Shown here in pieces: positions 27,401 to 40,233 of a DNA stretch of 64,000 nt. Each line of letters begins with the position of its first letter. Position 1 is the first letter of the stretch. The stretch lies in contig JAAOMT010000690.1 in NCBI GenBank assembly GCA_016748015.1, positions 136,939 to 200,938 of the forward strand. The letters run 5' to 3'. The DNA comes from Geosiphon pyriformis. Taxonomy: Eukaryota > Glomeromycota > Glomeromycetes > Archaeosporales > Geosiphonaceae. Under the pieces are notes generated by a model. It searched no databases and was not told the DNA's origin. It saw only the letters and a list, made by a program, of their open reading frames with translations. Made by a program: the position numbers and the translations under genes.

Positions 27401-30400
27401 TGATATTATTACAAATAATTCTATAAAATTATTGAATTTTTTGTAATTTGGTGTTTAAATTAGTTAATTTTTTAATTTAAAATTTTTTAAAAATTTAGTA
27501 ATAAATTTCATTATATAATAGACAAAAATTTAATATTAATAGTGAGTAATATTTAATATCTGATTTTTTTGCATAATAAATAGTTTATTTTAGTGTTTTT
27601 TATTTTTTTAGTAAATAATTCTAGTTTTTTTGACTATATTTTATGTTTTTTTTGGTATTTTTACCAAACAATTTTTGATATTATTATTTTAATGCTTTTT
27701 TTAATTAATTAGTAAACACAAAACAAAACAAAACAAAAATAAATAAATAAAATAGAAAATTAATATTTTCTTATTAGTTATAATTAAAAATTATTATTCT
27801 AATATTGTTAATGACTTTATATTGATATTATTAACATTAATAAAGAAGTAATTAAATTTTAATAAAATAAATACAAACTTATAAAACTGTGTTTAGATAA
27901 TATAATTTAATAAATTTATTTAAAATAATTATAGATTTTAAGTATTCAATTATTAACTATAGAAATTATTTAATAAAATAAAAATTAAACTTGTTTTTAA
28001 TTTAATTTGTTTTTTCAGTTTTTAATATTTTTGCTATATATATATTAATCTTTATAATATAAAACTTCTAAAATTTTTAAAATTTTTGGCATTTTTAAAA
28101 TCTTTAATATTCTTATTAATATTTTTAAAATTTTTAATATTATATGTTTTAATAATTTATATTTTGTTATTAAATATTTATAATATATATATATATTTTT
28201 TGTTTTATTTTACAAATAATAATATATATTTTTTTAATATTAAGCTCTAATAAAATTTTCTAAATTTTTTTTTGAATAAATTTTAGTATTTTTTTATTAT
28301 TATAATATTAAAATTTTTGTTTTTAGTTTTTAAACTAAAAATTGATTATTTTTTTTAGTTGTTTTTATAATTGAATATAATAATATTTTGTTGTATTATA
28401 TATAGTCAATATATTGTTTTTAAATAGATTATTAAGTTGTTTTTTTAATAAAATGTTTTATTTGTTGTATTATTTTTTTATCAAATACTTTCTTAAATCT
28501 GTTGGTATACAATTTTCAAATATTTAGTTATTAGTTCAAATAATAATAATAATATATTATTAAAAATTGTTTTTTTTTCAATTTTTCTAGTTATTTTTTA
28601 TTAGTTTTTTAGATTAAACAATTATTAATGTATTTTTAAAAATTTTTTTTTATTTTTCAATAATTTTTTTTAGTAATTGTCTATTTATATTTATAGTTTA
28701 TTATATAAAACTATTTGAATTATTTTTTTTATATGTTTTTATAATAAATTATTTAACTGCTAACTGTTATTTTTATGTTTAAATTTTTATTTTTTAAAAC
28801 TTAAAATAGTTATTAAACATTTAAGTAAATATTATTCATAATTTTTATTTTTTTGGTTGTTTTATTAAATATATTTTTTTTTATTAATAATATTATTGTT
28901 TTATTATATATTAATTTAAATAATATTATTTGAATTATATCTTGTTTTCTTGTTTAATAAGTAAATAATACTAATAATATAAACAAATTCTATTTTTTTT
29001 GGTTTTTTTGGTTAATTTTAACTAATATTTTACACAAAATTTTATTAAATTATTTAACTAAATTATTTGTTTGAAAATAATATAATAATAATAATAGTTT
29101 TTTTACTTTAAATTTTTTATTTAATTTAGTTAATGTTTTATTTTTAAAGTGAATTTTTTAATTAAATAGCAATTTTTTTAAATATTTATGTTAATATATT
29201 AAGTTTTAATATACAAATTTTGTTACTAACTTAGTATTAGCTTTTTAAATAATTCTAACTTCTAGTTATTTAATAAAATAATTTATAATAATAGTAATAT
29301 ATTTGTTGTTTTTAGTTATTATAAATAATAATTTAATTAAATCAATTTTAAATCAATTAAATAATTGTTTAATTTTAATTAATCTTAATAATTTACTTAG
29401 TCTTATTTTTTTTTGGTAAGTATTTTAATTTTGTATATATTATTTTGTATTTAGATATATTATTAACTAATAATACAGTTTTTTGGTTTTTTTAAGTATT
29501 AATTTTTTATTAAAATATTTTGTTATTAAATCTAAATACATATTAAACAAGATTATTTTTTTTATTTTACTATTATTTTTAATAGATTACTTAATTTTTA
29601 TTATATAATAAGTTTTAGTAAATAATATAATATCTAATTTGCTGATGTATTCTATTTTGTTTATTTTAAGATAATTTTTTCTTAAATTATTTAATTTTAA
29701 TATAATGTAATAATTATTAATAATTTTTATTGTTTATTTTAATATTTTGTTAATGTTTTTGGTTTTATAGTTATCTTATTTATAATAAACTATTATTGAT
29801 TTTTTTTTGTAATGTATTTTGTATTTAAATAATAAGAATATAGTTTTTTATTTGATATTTTTATTGTTAATCAACTTATTTTTTTGTAGTAATATTAATT
29901 TTTTATAATTAATATAAACATCAAATTTTTGATGAAAATTTTATTATTATTTAATATATTGTTAAGTATTTTAGTATTAAAGTTATATAATTTTATTTAG
30001 TTAAATTTAAGCTTTAATTAATATATACTATTAGATGTTTTTATTTATCTGATTTTTATTATAATAATATTGTTTTTAATACTGTTTTAAATATATTAAT
30101 AGTAATTATAAATTGCTTATTGTGGTTTAAATATATTAAAACTAGTATTTGAATTAACTTTTGTCTTGATTTTTTAAAAGTTTATTATTATATATTTATA
30201 TATATATTATGTATTTTTAGTTTAAAGTTAATAAAATAATTGAAATATTGTTAAAAAATTCTAAATAAATTATTAATAATATTTTGTTAATTCCAAAATT
30301 TTTTTCAATTCTATTAAGTTTTTAGGTCTTAAAAATTTCTTAATCTTCTTAATTTTATTTGAATTTATGTTAAATTTTAGTTTAACTTATTATAATTATT

Positions 30401-31650
30401 TAAATACTTATTATAAATAATATATATGTTTATTAAAAATTTTTAAAAACATATTAATATTATTTAGATAAACTATTATTGATTTTATAATATATTTAAA
30501 TATATAATTTTTATTAGCTATTAAAATATGACCAATATATCAATTAAACTAAATAATATTATATTAAATTCAAAGTTTTTTTATATGATAAATAATATTT
30601 TCTTTTTATTATTTAGATTTATAACTATTTGTTAATAATTATTGTCTAAATTTAATATAAAAAACTATTTTTTTTTATTAAATAATTATCATTGTAAGTA
30701 ATACTGTTAAGCTTATAATAGTTTATACAAAATTGAGTTTTTTTATTTTTTTTCTGAATTAATATTCCTAATAATAACTATAAACTTATAAATAAATAAA
30801 TAATTTATTATCTAATATTTAATTAATTTTTTTCTAAATAATTTTATAATTGGTTAGTAGTATTTAATATGTGTTTTGTTTAATTAACATAGTATTTTTA
30901 GTTTTTATTTTGTGTTAAATAAGATTTGTTTTTTTAAATTTATTTTTATTTACAAACATATTAGCATATTAATTAAGCAATATTTGGAATTATATTTTTT
31001 GTAATTGGTCTAGGTTTTTCAAGTTTATTTTTTCTAATTGTTCTGATTGAAATAAATAATATTTTTTTTGGCCCAAATTTCTAATGTAAAATCTATATAT
31101 TTACATAATTGGATAAAGTTTAAAACATTTATTAATAACTAATCTTTAATTTTTAAACTTAAATATTCAATAAAATATTAACAAAAATTTCTATATAGTC
31201 TTTAGTGTAAATTATAATTCTAATATTTTTGTAATTTTTAATTAATATATATGTTAATAATAGTAATAGTTTTATCTTAAGAAATTTTTGGTTTTGTTTC
31301 AAAAATCTGAAGCTAATTTTGGATTTTTCGAAATATTTTCAACAGATTTTAATAATATAATTAGTAAAGATAATTTCTTTTTAATTAGTAGTTTTTTTTG
31401 TAAATCCAAATTTATTAATTTTTTTTACAGTTATTTTTGATTTCTTTTTTATTTTTATTAAACTAGTTAAATTATTTTAACCAAAAGTAAAAATATAATC
31501 TGTGCTATCTTTTTTTTTGATTTTTTTCAAATTATTTTGTAATATAATAATAATTTTTTATATATATTTTGTGTTAATTATTCTTTTTTTATAGTAATTT
31601 CTTTTTTTTTGCTAGATTAAATCTAGATTCTAACTAAAATATTGTAATTG
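22560..31650. other. Core of near-pure A/T sequence without genes
   Basis: About 9 kb in which G and C are scarce on both strands and no coding memory is visible. It contains short AT dinucleotide runs and many poly-T and poly-A tracts but no tandem unit I can define by eye. It has no tRNA, rRNA or mitochondrial gene that I can recognise. Confidence 0.7.
24411..24436. repeat. (TA)13 dinucleotide repeat
   Basis: Uninterrupted TA run within the AT core. Confidence 0.9.
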
Positions 31651-34060
31651 TTAAGACTTTTAATGCTATTTTCAAATTTATATTGATAAAAAAGTTTGTT
31701 CAAAGTATTTTAAATTAAATCTAATATTTGTATTATGTGTTCTTTTGGGAATAATATCTTTGTTATTTTTGCTAAACCATTTTAATTTCTGCTTTTTTAA
31801 TAAATTAGAAAATACAATATATTATTTAGTATTAAAAATGGTGTTTGAATTTTTGTTAGATTTAAAAGCAGTATTTAAATTAGAATTAAACTCTGATTCT
31901 AATTTTTTGGCATTACTGATTAGTTTATTAATCTTGAAGATTAAATAAATAATATCTAGTAATAGATTGTAAACAAAATTACAATTATTACAATATTTAA
32001 AATAATATAAAATAAGGCAATATTTACAAAGTTGAATGTTAAAACTAACAAGTTTTTGATTTTGTTTTTTTTTAGTTGATATTAGCAATTGGTAATATTT
32101 ATTAAATTTTACTGAATTGTTTAATAAAATAAAAAATAATTTTTTTATAAGATATTTAACAGATATATTTTTAATAACATAAAGTTTTTTAATTATAGTA
32201 CGATTTTATTTAATGATTATCATTTTTCAAATCTTGTTTTTGTCATGTAAATAATTTTTTAAATGTAAAAAAACACAATTATAAGTGATTTATATTGGAG
32301 TTCTTTTATATATAATAATACTACTTGCTAATTTACTATTAAGAATAAGCTTAATAAGTTGGCTATTAACTTTAATATTTGTGTATATGATAGTAATAGA
32401 TCTGTTAGAGTTTAAAACTACTTTACTAAAAAAAAAATTTTAGTTTTTTTTTTAGTTTAAATAAAAAAATAGCAGTAAGAATACTGTTTTTAGTGATAAT
32501 TGAAGGTGAAATAATGTTGTTGCTATTGTTGGGTTGCTGACTTTTGGTTGTAATAAGAAGACTTAAATAATTCTGAGAATTTGAAAATAATGACTGTGTA
32601 TTTTCCGAATTTCAGATATAATTCTTTAATTATTAATAATATTATTAAAAATTATCTAATAAATAATCATTGCTGATCACCAGTTCTGCTAAATAGTTCT
32701 TGATTTTGGGTTTTGAGTTTAAGTCAAAAATTATGTTTGTGGCTATAATTGTAATATTAGTCTTCATAATTGTAATTGGTAGGCAATTTGTGGTTGTAAT
32801 TGGAAATAAGATAAATAAATTGGCTGTAATTCGAGTTGTTGTTGTAATACAGACACATAATATTAGAATGGTTAATATTATTCTTGTAGAGCTCTAAATC
32901 TATAGTTCAGGGTTTGAAATACACCAAATAAAATACTATTTAAAAATATTTCGAAAAAGAAAAAAGTTGTTTTTTATTACTTTGGATTTTAGTCATTAGA
33001 ACAGATAAGAAAAGATTGACAGTGAGAAATAGCATTTTGCTACTAATTTAAAGTTGAAAACTCTGAAGTTTTTTACAGTAGTAGCAGTTACACTAAGACT
33101 GTTCTTGGTGTACTGTTTTAAAAGAATTTTAAAAAAGAAAATACTTTTAACTAAAGACAAAAAAAGTGTTTTTTAGCAATTAAAAGCCATTTTGTTTTTT
33201 TATTATTTAGAAAAAGCATTCTACAAAGTTGTGACCATAAAAATGTGAAAAAAGAGTTTTTTGTAAGTTTATTTCAAAGTAATCTTAATAATTATTTTAA
33301 AGAATAAGAAAATGTAAAAAATACAGAAAATATTTAATTATAAGAAATTACAAAAATTAATTTCAATAAAGTATTGTATAAAGTCATTTTAATTAACTTT
33401 ATTTGTAGATTATAATAAATTTTTATTTAGAAATAATAAAAATATAATTTAAAATAGTTAATTTTGATGCGCTTTTTTAATTTTTTATGAAATAGATGTA
33501 ATTGACTTTTTAATCACATTATTTTAGTTTTAAAAAATATAACATAAAAAATACAAAGACTTTTTAATAAATGATCTTTGGTAAACTTACTTTTTAGATA
33601 TTAAAAAATATAAAATCATTATTCATTAAATAAATTAAAAAATAATAAAATTCAATTTTCTTTAATAAATATTGTATTTATAAATTAATTGTTTGTATCA
33701 AATTTAAAAGTAGCTGTTTAAATAATTAAAACTTATATAAATACTTATTGTTATATAATTCCAAATTACATTTAAAACTAGAGTTGTTAATTTTAATATG
33801 GAACATGTAACTGTTGGATGTATTTAAATCACCCCGTAAGCATTTTTAAAAAAATTACAAATTAAAATACAAATTAACAAATCTATTATACTGTAAGTAT
33901 TTTTCATTAAAATTAAATCAAATAATAAAAGAATACTAAAAATTTAATATGCAATTATTAAAGAAATTATCACTAATAAAAAGTCATACTAAAATTGTTG
34001 TTTTTATATAATTTCAAAATTAAACCCATTAAAATTTAATTTGATAATTTTTCAAATTTA
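31650..34060. other. Right arm of the AT block with weak coding memory on the minus strand
   Basis: G and C recover slightly. Minus-strand readings at about 32.0-31.8 kb (ISNAKKLESEFNSNLN) and at about 33.0-32.5 kb (Asn/Gln/Tyr-rich, ending SSYYNQKSATQQ) look like decayed low-complexity protein, possibly transposon gag-like. Nothing intact. Confidence 0.35.
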
Positions 34061-35097
34061 AAAAGTTACTTTTTCGTGTATCACTGATATTAACATAAAT
34101 AGATATTATTTTATCAACTCATTATGACAAAATTCTTCAAGATAATTTTTTAAGAAATGTAATGAAAGTTTTTCTTAAGAAATACATAAATGAATAATTT
34201 CCAAAGGATTCTTTCTCAAGTAGGTTATTACAAATCAGAGGGTGTAGCTCTGAATTCCTTGAATTTAAGTTCCACATTTCTATGTTAAACTATTTATGAT
34301 TAAACTGGGAATTCGTTTCGAATTTTAAAAAAGCGTATATCTGAGATAAAACATTCAACTTTTTATGATACGAGATAAACTACTCCTGAAGTTTGGTATT
34401 CGATTACCCTAAATATTGTGATTTTCTCATCAATGAAACTTTTTGGTGAGATTATCAGTCACCTGCGGATTTATTATACTTCAAACCAAATTAAAAAAAA
34501 ACCAATGAGTGATCTGTGTTGTGTTTTACTCGCAATCTTCACTCTGATATCTTTTCTTAATATTTCACCAAATTTTTCTTTGAATAGCTGATCACTATTT
34601 AAATTTTCTCCCAGAACTCAACTTACGATGAATCTAGAAATAGTTAACCGCGAAAATTCCTATCCTTCGTTGCTCTCATTGTCTTTTATATTTCAAAAGT
34701 TAAATTTCCCGAATAAATCTTAATTCTCATTGTCTTTGAGGACATTTCCAAACATTATCCTTGTACCCTGTCAGTTTGTTTGACAATCGAAACAGAAATA
34801 TCAAATCCTTGCATAAATAAACTCTAAATCACGAAAAAGGGTCTCGGAGGCGGGTTAGGCTTTGTACCGAATTGCTCGTCATTGGATTTGCAAAATCAAT
34901 ACATGAATTGATCGCTTGGATAAAGTTTGGGAATTTTTTTGGTCTATATAAATACATATTTCACTTACCTGTATTTTGGCATATTATTTTAACTAGCATT
35001 AAAAATATCTCCATCAAATTTGACCTCAAGACTAAATTCAGAATATTTAGACCAAAGAGGCTTTGTTCATTATTTCTGCTATTATCAAAATTACATT
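34061..35097 (+). promoter_or_regulatory. Upstream region of the ammonium transporter
   Basis: Ordinary composition returns here. A TATA-like CTATATAAATA lies at about 34944-34954, some 145 bp before the ATG, and a short GC-rich patch (GGAGGCGGGTTAGG) at about 34846-34859. No gene is seen. Nitrogen-responsive GATA control is plausible for such genes but I did not find a convincing cluster. Confidence 0.4.
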
Positions 35098-36588
35098 ATG
35101 CAAAAAGTGAAATTTCTGGAGTTACCTCAAAATAAAGAGTACAACCCTGGCGATATTGGATTTGTGCTTCTGTCCGCGACATTGGTGTTTTTAATGGTGC
35201 CCGGAGTTGGATACTTTTATAGTGGGATGGCACGGAGTAAAAACGCATTATCTATGATTTTGTTGAGCGTTTTGTGTGTTGCGGTGGTTTCTTTACAGGT
35301 CATATCAACCAATAAAAATTAATTGTAATAAAATTATATTTATTTATTTTACTCAACTTCAATTCCCTCTAAAACTATTTAGTGGTGGCTGATGGGCTAT
35401 AGCCTTGTCTATAGTCAAAGTGGAGGTAGATTTATTGGGAATTTTGAACACGCTTTCCTAAACTATGTCGAGGGCAATAAGTCAGTTCTCAGCGACAAAA
35501 TTCCAGAGTTAGTTTTTGCATTCTATCAGTTGATGCTTGCAGCAGTAACACCAGCTTTAGCAATAGGAGCAGCGGCTGAACGCAGTCGTCTTCTACCAAC
35601 CGTAATCTTTATTTTTATTTGGACGACTCTTGTGTATGATGTAATTGCTTATTGGACATGGTCCCCAAACGGTTGGATTAAAAAGTTCGGAACTATTGAT
35701 TTTGCTGGCGGCATACCAGTTCATATTACATCGGGTGCATCTGCCTTAGCCTATTGTATAATGATTGGAAAACGTCATGGTCATGGAACTGAAGAATTTA
35801 GACCTCATAATGTTTCGAACATTGCCCTCGGGACAGTTTTCATGTGGTTTGGATGGTTTGGATTTAATGGAGGGTCGGCTCACTCTGCCAATCTGCGTGC
35901 TGCAAACGCTATCTTTGTTGCTAATTTAGCAGCTGGTGTTGGTGGATTAACTTGGATGTTTTTAGATTTCCGAATTGAAAGGAAATTATCAACTCTTAGT
36001 TTCTGTTCTGGGGTGATTGCTGGTTTGGTAACCATCACTCCTGCGTCAGGATACGTCAGTCCATCATCTGCTATTTTATTCGGAATCGTGGGTGGTGTTT
36101 GTTGCAATCTGGGCGTGAGGTTGAAACAAATTTTTCAATTTGATGATGCATTAGATGTTTTCGCAGTTCATGGTGTTGGTGGAACAATCGGAAATTTACT
36201 TACAGGAGTTTTTGCTCAAAAATCTATTGCCTTCTATGGTATGTCGGAAAAAATTGAGGGTGGATGGGTTGATAAACACTGGATTCAACTGGGATATCAA
36301 TTTGTTGGATCTCTCGCTGGCCTGGCATACTCTTTCAGTGTGACCTATATTATTCTTTTTTTCATGAATAAGGTTCCAGGACTTAACCTTCGAATCGATG
36401 CTGAGTCAGAGAAACAGGGTGTTGACGTTTCAGATATTGGTGAAGTGGCATACTATCATGTGTCTCAATTTGTCTCTGGCAATCCAAAAACAGGGCAACT
36501 GAGGCCAGTTCAAGATTCAGAGCTGATCTTTCAAAGCAAAGAGGTAGATAACGGCAGACAAGAGTCTCTATCTTTTTCGCATTATTAG
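35098..36588 (+). CDS. Ammonium transporter, Mep/Amt family
   Basis: Plasma-membrane ammonium uptake. Model join(35098..35298, 35383..36588), 468 aa; the 84-bp intron (GTCATA...TAG) is phase 0 and restores SLQ-WWLMGYS. About eleven membrane segments can be traced. Signature pieces: GVGYFYSGMARSKNALSM near residue 35, YDVIAYWTWSPNGW, DFAGGIPVHITSG (Asp173; pore His181), WFGWFGFNGGSAHSAN, and FAVHGVGGTIGNLLTGVFA with the second pore histidine His330. The cytosolic C-terminus retains 'DVSDIGEVAYY', the region where Amt trimers are gated allosterically. ATG 35098 is preferred: frame extension upstream lacks another ATG and length matches the family. Which paralogue (Amt1/2/3) cannot be decided. 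Confidence 0.95.
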
Positions 36589-37328
36589 TATAAGAATTTT
36601 CGATTTTAATTGGTTAGTGTGAAGGTTTTTTAAGAGGACTGGGGTGCATTCGAAGAGAATTAACATTTTTTTGCATAATTTTTTCATAGTAGAGAAGATT
36701 GTAAATTTATTATCAATATGAAACTTTTGAAATATTTATTAATTAAATAACCAGATTAAATTGAAACTATATCTCTAATTCAAAATAAATATCAAGCTTT
36801 AGGACAGAAGTCCAATCCATACAAGCGGGATCCACAAAATTAGATACACAGTTAACTAATTCATATAGCTTTTACTTTTAACTATACTGACAAAATTGAG
36901 TTGAAGAAGCCTTTGACTGTGTAATTCCTGAATTCACTCACTAATGTGGAAGAAATCAGATTTGCTACTATATTTAATAATGGTAACTTTCTATTCAATA
37001 TCAAAATGTAAACGGAAGTTTAGAGAAATATAAAAGTAAAGTATAATTATTTTTCTTTTTCAATTAAAATTTTTTTACCTTGCAAAGGACTTTTGTATTT
37101 TGGTAGCAGTTTTTGGGCTTAAATTCTTCTGTGTAAGGATTTCTTATAGACATGTGGATAAAAAAATTTAAAAATGTCAACGTATAAAGTCGGTTTTTCA
37201 TGGAATGCTCAAAATCTGAAGCTGTAGAAGATTTGAGTCTAATTTTTTAAATTTGAGATCCAAAAGTCATGAGAGTAAAAATTTTCAGACTTTTTGCACG
37301 ATAAATTGATAGTTTTATTTATTGTATG
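36589..37328. other. Ammonium transporter 3' flank
   Basis: Non-coding as far as can be seen; ordinary AT-rich intergenic sequence up to repeat copy A. Confidence 0.5.
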
Positions 37329-38246
37329 AGAAAACCCTATAAAATGAATCTGAGTTCATTAATATTCAATATTCTATAAGCTTTCATTCCCAAATTATAA
37401 GTTAAGATCGGAATAGGCTAAAATATTATTGAATTGGAATAATAAAAGGCTCTGATGAATGTTCGACCCTTAACAATATTGAGATCGTCTTGGATAGCAA
37501 ATTTATATCAAGAAAAGTCTCATTGCCGATTGAAGAGGAGTTGTGTATGAAACTCTGTTGCAATCTTATATTTTGAGCGTTATTTCAAATCCGTCTAAAA
37601 GAGAGGAAAATATTATTGTTGTCGAGAATGCATCGAGAATCAACGACGATATTGTTCTTTCCTTAAGCGATGATGAGTAATGGTTATGGAAGCTGAGGTT
37701 TAATAGGCACTTGAAAGATAGAGAAATCGTTGATGGTCGATATTGGTATTGGTGTTTGACAATAAATCTTGTTTGAGAAATTAACCTCGAAATATGGCCT
37801 AAGGATAGGGTTTTATCTGGTTTATAGATATCTTTGTGCATGCTCATAGAAATATTAGAATGTATTTCTTGGTTGTGGGGGGATGGATGAGGTATTATTA
37901 AATTTTAAAGTAAAGGTAAGATTATAAAGTAGTTCTATCTTTTAGGCGTTATAGTGTTGCAATAAAAACTATAAGCTAACATTTGCCTCGGAAGCTTATA
38001 TCCCGCTGAGAACGAGATTTATTTATAAACATCTTGTACAATTGTAGAACAAATTGTATTAGAATTCTCCCCGATATTCTGTTGCAAACGCACATTCCCA
38101 CTATTGACTTAAATGGTGACGAGGAGCCACTAAACACATAATCACAACTAGCTTCTAAGTTTTGTTATGGTGGTAGAGGCGGAATTACAACACTGTTATT
38201 TCTTTCGGCTGGTGTAGTCATCTTCAAAGTAAAGAAACAATCAAAG
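37329..38246 (+). repeat. Segmental repeat copy A
   Basis: About 0.92 kb that is collinear with copy C (42616-43519). Shared landmarks include AACCCTATAAAATGAATC, TCTCATTGCCGATTGAAGAG, GGTTGTGGGGGGATGGATGA and CTCCCCGATATTCTGTTGCA. Part of it (about 37430-37640) is also present inverted at 40234-40450. Copies differ by scattered substitutions and small indels, so the duplication is not recent. Its minus strand holds a broken version of the small ORF found in copy C. Confidence 0.85.
38010..38221 (-). pseudogene. Broken copy of the small proline-rich ORF in repeat A
   Basis: Starts like the copy C ORF (MTTPAERNN), then has TAA in place of the proline/threonine run and a deletion that shifts the frame after 'SGSSSPF'. 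It cannot encode the copy C product. Confidence 0.6.
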
Positions 38247-38649
38247 AGTTTTTGCAAATTTTTATATTAAGGGTGTCTTTTTAGCAGATGAATTCTTGAG
38301 GAATCAATATACGGTGTTTATATAGTTTCTTTGCTAACTCGGATCAAAAACTCCTTGACTTTTCCTCGTCTAAATATTTTGAATAGCCTAACCCGCTTAC
38401 GGAATAAGAAAGCATTTAGTTAATTGGAATTCATTTTATATTTCTTGGAAACTTCACAAGAAGTATTCTAAGAGAATCCGTTATTTTTCGGCTGAAGAAC
38501 ATTAAATCTCATTTAGGGGTGCAATTCACTATGGTTGGTTCTTTAATTTATTTGGCTTTCCCCACCTTTTAACCAATAAACTAATGTAGCTTTATTATCG
38601 TGAACATATTTCATCGTAGCTTCACACCTTTAAAATGGGTTGTTCGATA
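38247..38649. other. Spacer between repeat A and the TIR element
   Basis: No supportable gene; ordinary intergenic composition. Confidence 0.4.
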
Positions 38650-39316
38650 AACACACAAAGTCATGGTATCACCCGAGAAATTTATTTTAGATATCATGTC
38701 GACGATTGAGGATAAATAAATAAATTAAATCTTGCGTCAAAGATTTATTTTTGTACATACATCAATCAATATAAACTAGATTTTCAGGTCTGATTTTTTT
38801 TTGTAACCGAATATGCATTTATTCTACTCATTCACGAATACGCGTGCAGATATGGTTACAATAAACGATTATGTTATGCTTCTATTACGTTACCATGTAT
38901 TCTATTGGGCATGGATTCAATAAGTAGAAATAAGATGAACAATTTTTCTTTCATCACATTTAGTTAACACCTTCTCAAGAAGTATATATTATTACGTACT
39001 TTTCACTGGAAATATGGGTCATAATAATTCTTTTATGACAAAAAGATTGTTAATTCATTTCTGATATAAAAAAGTTAAAGAAAAAAATTTATCACTTGAA
39101 TCATTTGTATTAAGATAATCTGAAATGTGCACCAAAAACCATTTGAGAAACGCGACCACCTTGAGCAAACTTATTGTTTTAGTAATCGATAAGTGTCTTA
39201 AAATAGTTAATTACGAAATGTATCATTATTATGCGATTTTCAATTCAATCTTAAAAATCATAATTAAATTTTAGTAAAATTTTCTCGGGTGATACAATGA
39301 CTTTTGTGAGCCACTG
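38650..39316. mobile_element. Tc1/mariner-like short TIR element (MITE or decayed copy)
   Basis: The ends are inverted repeats of about 40 bp. The left reads ACAAAGTCATGGTATCACCC followed by GAGAAATTTATTTTA; the reverse complement of the right reads CACAAAAGTCATTGTATCAC followed by CCGAGAAAATTTTACTA, and its outer end is CAGTGGCTCA, typical of Tc1-like ends. TA dinucleotides flank both sides (38648-38649 and 39317-39318), as expected for a TA target duplication. The 667-bp interior has no transposase ORF. Confidence 0.75.
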
Positions 39317-39713
39317 TAGAGATTATACCAAGTTAGAATTACAGAAAATAATTTATCTTTAACCAACCCAATTTTTCTTGTTAGATCGTATTGAAAGTTT
39401 CTGCAGTGTATTCCATGTAAAAACTTTGAATTTTTATTTTTATTATGTGTTTTAAAGATGTAATGTGAATGCTTATTTCTGTCATTTTAAACCTTAAAGT
39501 TTGGATTAATTTAAACTTTAAATCTGATAAAATGCTTAGTATCACAAAACACAGTTTACTATCTAAAAGTTTAAACTAAATCTGACCCTGGACTATTTAT
39601 ATCACTTTCGACGAACATTTCGAGTTTACATGGAATTCGACTGATCATATTGAAAAAAAAGAGCTGAAATCACATAAATAAAAATGGTCAAAAAGTTGAT
39701 CCCCCAAAACTAT

Positions 39714-40167
39714 TGTTACAGTTGAAACTTTTATCAGCCATAGTTAGCTACATGTATTAGCCGCCCTATTTTTAGAATTAGTCGTTGATGTGATCATTGA
39801 CTTGATCAATGGCTTGATCATTGACTTGATCAATGACTTGTTCATTGACTCGATCATTGACCGAATCATTGATGTGATCACTGACCTGATCATTGATCCC
39901 TTAATAGTATATAAGCGAGACCTTCCAAAGCTGTAGAAAGCAGAGTTCAAGACAAGAATTCACACTCGGATCAATACAACTATATCAACTCATTTATTTC
40001 CTTTTCACTATTTCTTTTTCCCTTTGATTTGTATAATTGTTAGTTTCTGTGAAGTATATTGAATAAACGTTTACTGAAAAGTACAACTGATACCTGATAT
40101 TGAATTCTGAGAGTGCTGATGTGAGGGATAGTATTATACCAATGTGTTATCTTTTGTTGACAGTACA
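39714..40167 (+). mobile_element. Possible solo LTR-like segment
   Basis: The segment begins TGTTACAG, contains a repeated upstream zone (12-bp minisatellite), a TATA box (GTATATAAGC at 39908-39917), and an AATAAA at about 40062, ending in ACAGTACA. This U3-R-U5-like order fits an LTR. A clear target-site duplication was not found, and no internal retrotransposon genes are next to it, so the ends are tentative. Confidence 0.35.
39791..39898. repeat. 12-bp minisatellite with palindromic core, nine units
   Basis: Nine head-to-tail units of the type TGATCATTGACT / TGATCAATGACT. Most units carry the palindrome TGATCA. The tract ends 10 bp before the TATA-like GTATATAAGC. Confidence 0.9.
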
Positions 40168-40233
40168 GGCTATCCCTCTACCTTCAGATTCCCTTGTTAC
40201 CTTTTGGAAAGAATAGTGACTGAGATATTTATG

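Larger units (their letters stand above)
12500..34060. other. About 21.5 kb extremely AT-rich block of decayed mobile DNA
   Basis: From about 12.5 to 34.06 kb the sequence is dominated by A and T with both edges fairly sharp against ordinary flanks. No ORF of normal gene quality exists. The block contains a readable but stop-ridden retrotransposon (15.1-18.7 kb), two further decayed coding stretches (18.7-22.3 kb), and a core at 22.6-31.6 kb where G and C are rare and no coding memory is visible. It may be RIP-like or methylation-decayed heterochromatin; a centromere is possible but has no direct support. Confidence 0.85.

Noticed and set aside
22560-31650. Mitochondrial DNA insertion
   Set aside because: No mitochondrial rRNA, tRNA or respiratory gene sequence is recognisable; the low GC alone is not evidence.
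37566-37847. 93-codon minus-strand ORF in repeat A
   Set aside because: The equivalent in copy C is frameshifted, so the reading frame is not conserved between copies.
39791-39898. CRISPR-like array
   Set aside because: Units are contiguous 12-mers without spacers and the sequence is eukaryotic; a minisatellite explains it.
39744-39950. Minus-strand ORF with Ser-Met-Ile-Lys repeats
   Set aside because: It is the translation of the 12-bp minisatellite; no evidence that it is coding.
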